64,000 nt of DNA, from assembly GCF_000495435.3 (NCBI RefSeq), contig NZ_AXUN02000198.1:1-64000 (forward strand). The letters are read 5' to 3'. Source of the DNA: Youngiibacter fragilis 232.1. Lineage in GTDB: Bacteria; Bacillota; Clostridia; Clostridiales; Clostridiaceae. This document shows positions 60,803 to 64,000 of the stretch, in pieces (within the stretch, counting starts at the first letter, position 1; the number at the start of each line of letters is the position of its first letter). A model generated the notes under the pieces. That model had not been told where the DNA came from. It did no database searches and saw only the letters and a program-made list of their open reading frames with translations. A program made the position numbers and the translations under genes.

Positions 60803-60824
60803 CAATATGGTCATGTTCAATATG
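60803..60824 (+). promoter_or_regulatory. Possible activator-binding direct repeat
   Basis: CAATATG occurs at 60803-60809 and 60818-60824, 15 bp apart and about 80 bp upstream of the sigma-54 promoter, a usual distance for enhancer sites. Assignment is weak. Confidence 0.3.
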
Positions 60825-60887
60825 ATATTATGTTGATAAAGGCAAATATTGGGGACATTTTTACTCTTTTGGTTCTTTGAGAAATAT

Positions 60888-60904
60888 TTGGCATTGGAAT
60901 TGCT
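60888..60904 (+). promoter_or_regulatory. Sigma-54 promoter of the dpaL-ygfK operon
   Basis: TTGGCATTGGAATTGCT has GG (60890-60891) and GC (60902-60903) separated by exactly 10 bp, as in the TGGCAC-N5-TTGC consensus. It lies about 130 bp before dpaL and beside the sigma-54 activator gene. Confidence 0.85.
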
Positions 60905-60920
60905 TTTATCTGAGGTGATG

Positions 60921-61010
60921 TGACCGGATGCAAAGGCTTTTTCCGGAAGATGAGCCTTGAAGTACGACGCCCTGAATGACAGGTTAAGGGGGCAGGTGAC
61001 GCACCGGTCA
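60921..61010 (+). ncRNA. Three-way-junction leader RNA of the dpaL operon (candidate riboswitch)
   Basis: TGACCGG (60921-60927) pairs with CCGGTCA (61004-61010) to close a junction of two hairpins: AAGGCT/AGCCTT (60933-60938 with 60953-60958), and CCTG/CAGG (60971-60974 with 60980-60983), with GCCCT/AGGGGGC as an alternative or extension. It begins about 6 nt after the predicted start of transcription and ends 10 nt before the RBS (AAGGAG). I do not recognise a known riboswitch class. Confidence 0.55.
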
Positions 61011-61033
61011 ATATGAGAGAAGGAGTATGAAAA

Positions 61034-62254
61034 ATGAGCGAGAAGATCAAGCTGCTTTTAAACACATTCACCAGGGACGAGGACAGGACAGTATCAGCAA
61101 GGTTCATGGCATCTGACGAGGTAAGGAAGGCAAGAAGCTTCCACGAAAGCTTCAGGGAATATGAAGTGACGCCGCTAGTGGCGCTGGACAGCCTTGCAAA
61201 AAGGCTGAACCTCAAGGGGATATATGTAAAGGACGAATCCTACAGGTTCGGGCTGAATGCCTTCAAGGTGCTTGGTGGGTCCTATGCAATGGGAAGCTAC
61301 CTGGCGCAGAAGGTCGGAAAGGACATATCCGAGCTGCCATATGACAGGATGGTCTCTGACGAGGTGAGGGAAGCGGCAGGTGACGTGACATTCGTTACCG
61401 CAACTGACGGAAACCATGGCAGGGGCGTTGCATGGACCGCGAACAGGCTTAAGCAGAAGTCAGTGGTATACATGCCAAAGGGCTCGTCGGAGATAAGGCT
61501 CAAGAACATCCAGGCAGAAGGTGCGGATGCTTCCATAACAGACATGAACTACGATGATGCCGTAAGGCTTGCGGCAAAGTATGCCGACGAGCACAACGGT
61601 CTTGTGGTCCAGGATACTGCCTGGGAAGGCTATACTGACATACCGACTTGGATCATGCAGGGCTATGCCACAATGGCACTGGAGGCCAAGGAGCAGCTCA
61701 TGTCCCTTGGAGTGGAAAGGCCTACCCACATATTCATCCAGGCTGGCGTAGGTTCACTTGCGGGAGCGGTTCAGGGCTTCTTCGCGATGGAATATCCTGA
61801 CGACGTGCCGGTGACGACTGTAGTCGAGCCTGACGAGGCAGCCTGCTATTACCTTTCAGCGAAAGAAGGCAGGATGTCATCTGTCGGAGGGGACATGCAG
61901 ACCATAATGGCAGGACTCGCATGCGGTGAACCCAACAAGCTTGGCTTCGACATCATAAGGAATTACTCCACGGCATTCCTGTCATGCCCTGACTATGTTG
62001 CGGCTGACGGAATGAGGGTACTTGGAAATCCTCTCGGAAAGGACACGAGGGTCATCTCAGGCGAATCAGGCGCAGTTACGCTTGGAGCGCTGTACAGGAT
62101 AATGACCGATGAGCACTATGCGGAGTACAGGAAGAACCTGAAGCTCGATGAGAATTCAAGGGTGCTCCTGTTCTCCACCGAAGGCGACACTGACCCCAAG
62201 AAGTACAGGGAAATCGTCTGGCTTGGACATGACAGCGAGCTTCTGCAGAAATAA
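61034..62254 (+). CDS. dpaL: Diaminopropionate ammonia-lyase
   Basis: The 406-residue PLP enzyme matches DpaL/YgeX: NAFKVLGGSYAMGSYL carries the PLP Lys, TDGNHGRGVAWTA is the serine/threonine-dehydratase-type substrate loop, and QAGVGSLAGAVQGFF and GLACGEPNKLGFDI are typical late segments. It converts 2,3-diaminopropionate to pyruvate and two ammonia. In many bacteria the gene sits with ygfK, ssnA and other selenium/purine catabolic genes, as here. GAAGGAG precedes the ATG. Expression is probably sigma-54-dependent. Confidence 0.95.
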   Translation: MSEKIKLLLNTFTRDEDRTVSARFMASDEVRKARSFHESFREYEVTPLVALDSLAKRLNLKGIYVKDESYRFGLNAFKVLGGSYAMGSYLAQKVGKDISELPYDRMVSDEVREAAGDVTFVTATDGNHGRGVAWTANRLKQKSVVYMPKGSSEIRLKNIQAEGADASITDMNYDDAVRLAAKYADEHNGLVVQDTAWEGYTDIPTWIMQGYATMALEAKEQLMSLGVERPTHIFIQAGVGSLAGAVQGFFAMEYPDDVPVTTVVEPDEAACYYLSAKEGRMSSVGGDMQTIMAGLACGEPNKLGFDIIRNYSTAFLSCPDYVAADGMRVLGNPLGKDTRVISGESGAVTLGALYRIMTDEHYAEYRKNLKLDENSRVLLFSTEGDTDPKKYREIVWLGHDSELLQK

Positions 62255-62348
62255 AATTTGATTTGACCAGGAAGCTGCATTTTTGATTGCTGACTCCTAG
62301 TGAGCCAAAGCCTGAATGCAGACTAAGATACCAAGGTAAGGAGAGAAA

Positions 62349-64000
62349 ATGGGAGACAGAATGAGGACCATACCGTTCGGGGACCTTCTCGAATGGATGA
62401 TGAAGGAATACAGGGAGGAAGGAAAGGTTTTCGGCCTCCAGAAGAACAAGTTCTACATAAGCAGGGACAAGGCGAAGATGGGGACTGCTTTCGGAATGAG
62501 CCTGGGGTCAGGGACAGGACCTGCGGCAGGACCTCATACGCAGCTCGCCCAGAACATACTGACCGCATATCTTGCCGGTGGAAGGTTCATTGAGCTCAAG
62601 ACCGTCCAGAAGCTTGACGGTGAGTTCATGAGGGAAGCAATAGCCAAGCCCTGCATAAACGCGGAGGATGAGGGCTACAATGTGGAGTGGTCCACCGAGC
62701 TTAAGGTGGAAGAGGCACAGAGGGAGTACATCAAGGCATGGGTACTCTGCCATGTTGCGATGAAGGAGTTCGGCATAAGTGAGGAGAGGGACTTCGCCTT
62801 CAACATGAGCGTAGGCTATGACCTTGAAGGGATAAGGACTGAAAAGATAGACTCGTTCATAGAAGGGCTCAAGGATGCGAGGAAGGTTCCTTTCTTCAAT
62901 GAATGCCTTGAGACCCTCAGGGAAAAGGCAGGCCTGTTCGACAGCTTCAAGGCTGCGGACATCGGCAGCATATCGCCTGTCGTCTGCACAACCCTTGCGC
63001 TTTCAACGCTTCATGGCTGTCCGGTACAGGAGATTGAAAGGATAGCCACCTATCTTCTGGAAGAGAAGGGAATCAACCTTTTCATCAAGTGCAATCCGAC
63101 GCTGCTCGGATACGAGTATGCGAGGGAGCTCCTTGACAGCCTTGGCTACGGTTACCTGTCATTTGACGACCACCACTTCAAGGAGGACCTTCAGTTCGAT
63201 GAAGCCGTAGCGATGCTGAAAAGGCTGATGGAAAAGGCGAGGAGCAAAGGCCTGATATGCGGGGTGAAGCTGACCAACACATTCCCGGTAAGGATCGAAA
63301 GGAAGGAGCTTCCCGGAGAGGAGATGTACATGTCGGGAAGGTCGCTGCTGCCGCTTTCGATCGGAGTCGCAAGGAAGCTCGGCAAGGCCTTTGCAGGCAG
63401 TCTTCCAATGGCTTTCTCAGGCGGAGCCGATGCTCTCAACATGAAGGAGCTGCTGGATACTGGAATACAGCCAGTGACGGTGTGCACGACCCTGCTCAAG
63501 CCAGGCGGCTATGCAAGGCTAAGCCAGATTGCTTCAACCACTGCAAAGAAGCTTGAAGGTGCCTACAGGGGCATAGACCCTCTGAAGCTGGAAGCCCTTT
63601 CTGACACAGTCCTTGCGGACGAGAGGCTCAGGAAGGATTTCAGGGAAGGGACTCTCTCAAGGAAGACCGGCTCGAAGCTTCCTTTATTCGACTGCTTCAA
63701 GGCTCCATGCATGGGCGAAGGAAACCTCCCGCATACTGACGAAGGCTGTCCCCTCGGGCAGAACATACCGGAGTACCTGAAGCTCGCTGGAAGAGGGGAT
63801 TTCGGGAAGGCCTTTTCAGTCATAGCGAAGGACAACCCTTCACCATCGATACTCGGCAATCTGTGCAGCCACCCATGCCAGAGCCACTGCACCAGGGTCG
63901 ACTACGACAGGACTCTGCAGATAAGGTCCGTGAAGAAGCTTGCTTCTGACAATGCCCAGGAGAACTTCATTGAAGGCCTGGGAAGAGCCGCTGCCAAGTC
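62349..64000 (+). CDS. ygfK: Putative selenate reductase-like subunit YgfK (truncated by window end)
   Basis: The open frame runs 550 codons to the window edge without a stop. The start, MGDRMRTIPFGDLLEWMMKEYREEGKVFG, and the segments GSGTGPAAGPHTQLAQNI and STLHGCPVQEIERIATYL match YgfK, a large Fe-S flavoprotein related to glutamate synthase small subunit and dihydropyrimidine dehydrogenase. CTRVDYDR, preceded by LGNLCSHPCQSHC, begins the Fe-S cluster region. It is tied to selenium-dependent purine catabolism. AAGGAGAG precedes the ATG; 94 bp separate it from dpaL. Confidence 0.93.
   Translation, partial: MGDRMRTIPFGDLLEWMMKEYREEGKVFGLQKNKFYISRDKAKMGTAFGMSLGSGTGPAAGPHTQLAQNILTAYLAGGRFIELKTVQKLDGEFMREAIAKPCINAEDEGYNVEWSTELKVEEAQREYIKAWVLCHVAMKEFGISEERDFAFNMSVGYDLEGIRTEKIDSFIEGLKDARKVPFFNECLETLREKAGLFDSFKAADIGSISPVVCTTLALSTLHGCPVQEIERIATYLLEEKGINLFIKCNPTLLGYEYARELLDSLGYGYLSFDDHHFKEDLQFDEAVAMLKRLMEKARSKGLICGVKLTNTFPVRIERKELPGEEMYMSGRSLLPLSIGVARKLGKAFAGSLPMAFSGGADALNMKELLDTGIQPVTVCTTLLKPGGYARLSQIASTTAKKLEGAYRGIDPLKLEALSDTVLADERLRKDFREGTLSRKTGSKLPLFDCFKAPCMGEGNLPHTDEGCPLGQNIPEYLKLAGRGDFGKAFSVIAKDNPSPSILGNLCSHPCQSHCTRVDYDRTLQIRSVKKLASDNAQENFIEGLGRAAAK

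Noticed and set aside
60817-61215. 132-codon minus-strand frame
   Set aside because: It covers the sigma-54 promoter, the leader RNA and the 5' end of dpaL on the opposite strand; its Ser/Leu-rich composition is typical of antisense frames.

Overview
The window reads as chromosome of an anaerobic, amino-acid- and purine-fermenting Gram-positive bacterium of the Clostridia. Ribosome binding sites are strong AGGAGG-type, envelope proteins are lipoproteins with no outer-membrane genes, and typical genes include a flavodiiron protein, a PPi-type phosphofructokinase, a selenium-dependent molybdenum hydroxylase set, diaminopropionate ammonia-lyase and histidine degradation genes. The core is of medium GC and uses AGG for most arginines. 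The genus cannot be fixed from sequence alone; a relative of Proteiniclasticum or Youngiibacter is a weak guess. I saw no rRNA, tRNA or CRISPR array.

Layout. 0-4.5 kb (minus): lipoprotein, GNAT acetyltransferase, ferredoxin-like protein, secreted membrane-anchored protein, lone EIIA-Glc. 4.7-10.3 kb (plus): NodB polysaccharide deacetylase, two-component system, lipoprotein, lipid kinase; an envelope-linked block. 10.9-16.1 kb: an AT-richer beta-glucoside island (RpiR regulator, EIIBC, 6-phospho-beta-glucosidase, EIIA) that looks acquired. 16.3-18.4 kb: small helical protein, class II aldolase, membrane protein. 18.5-25.2 kb: hut operon hutU-ftcD-[iscB]-hutI-FAD oxidoreductase. 25.2-29.9 kb: two gene remnants, prolyl-aminopeptidase-like hydrolase, RusA-type nuclease, tsaD and a pseudo-hydrolase. 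30-36.9 kb: HtrA protease, CDGSH protein, rhodanese, LysR with a chromate-transporter pair, and the nitrosative/oxidative stress pair ric-fprA. 37-45.2 kb: ABC-F protein, HhH protein, MacAB-like exporter with a DUF3810 protein, ATP-grasp enzyme. 45.3-48.4 kb: large membrane protein and PPi-phosphofructokinase.

48.5-64 kb is a selenium-dependent purine/xanthine and diaminopropionate catabolism region: xanthine dehydrogenase-yqeC-mocA-yqeB-MoeA-like (minus), then xdhC, a sigma-54 activator, dpaL and a truncated ygfK (plus). It is interrupted at 54.7-57.9 kb by three genes of different composition. A sigma-54 promoter (GG-N10-GC) followed by a three-way-junction RNA leader lies before dpaL, next to the sigma-54 activator gene. 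The xanthine dehydrogenase gene also has a structured leader.

The main find is an apparently intact IscB RNA-guided nuclease (PLMP, split RuvC, bridge helix, zinc HNH) with a likely omega-RNA just upstream, sitting inside the hut operon. Matching hairpins with a shared 10-bp core lie at both ends. The left one falls in the last codons of ftcD and the right one in the first codons of hutI, so the element seems to have rewritten both protein ends while keeping the operon readable.
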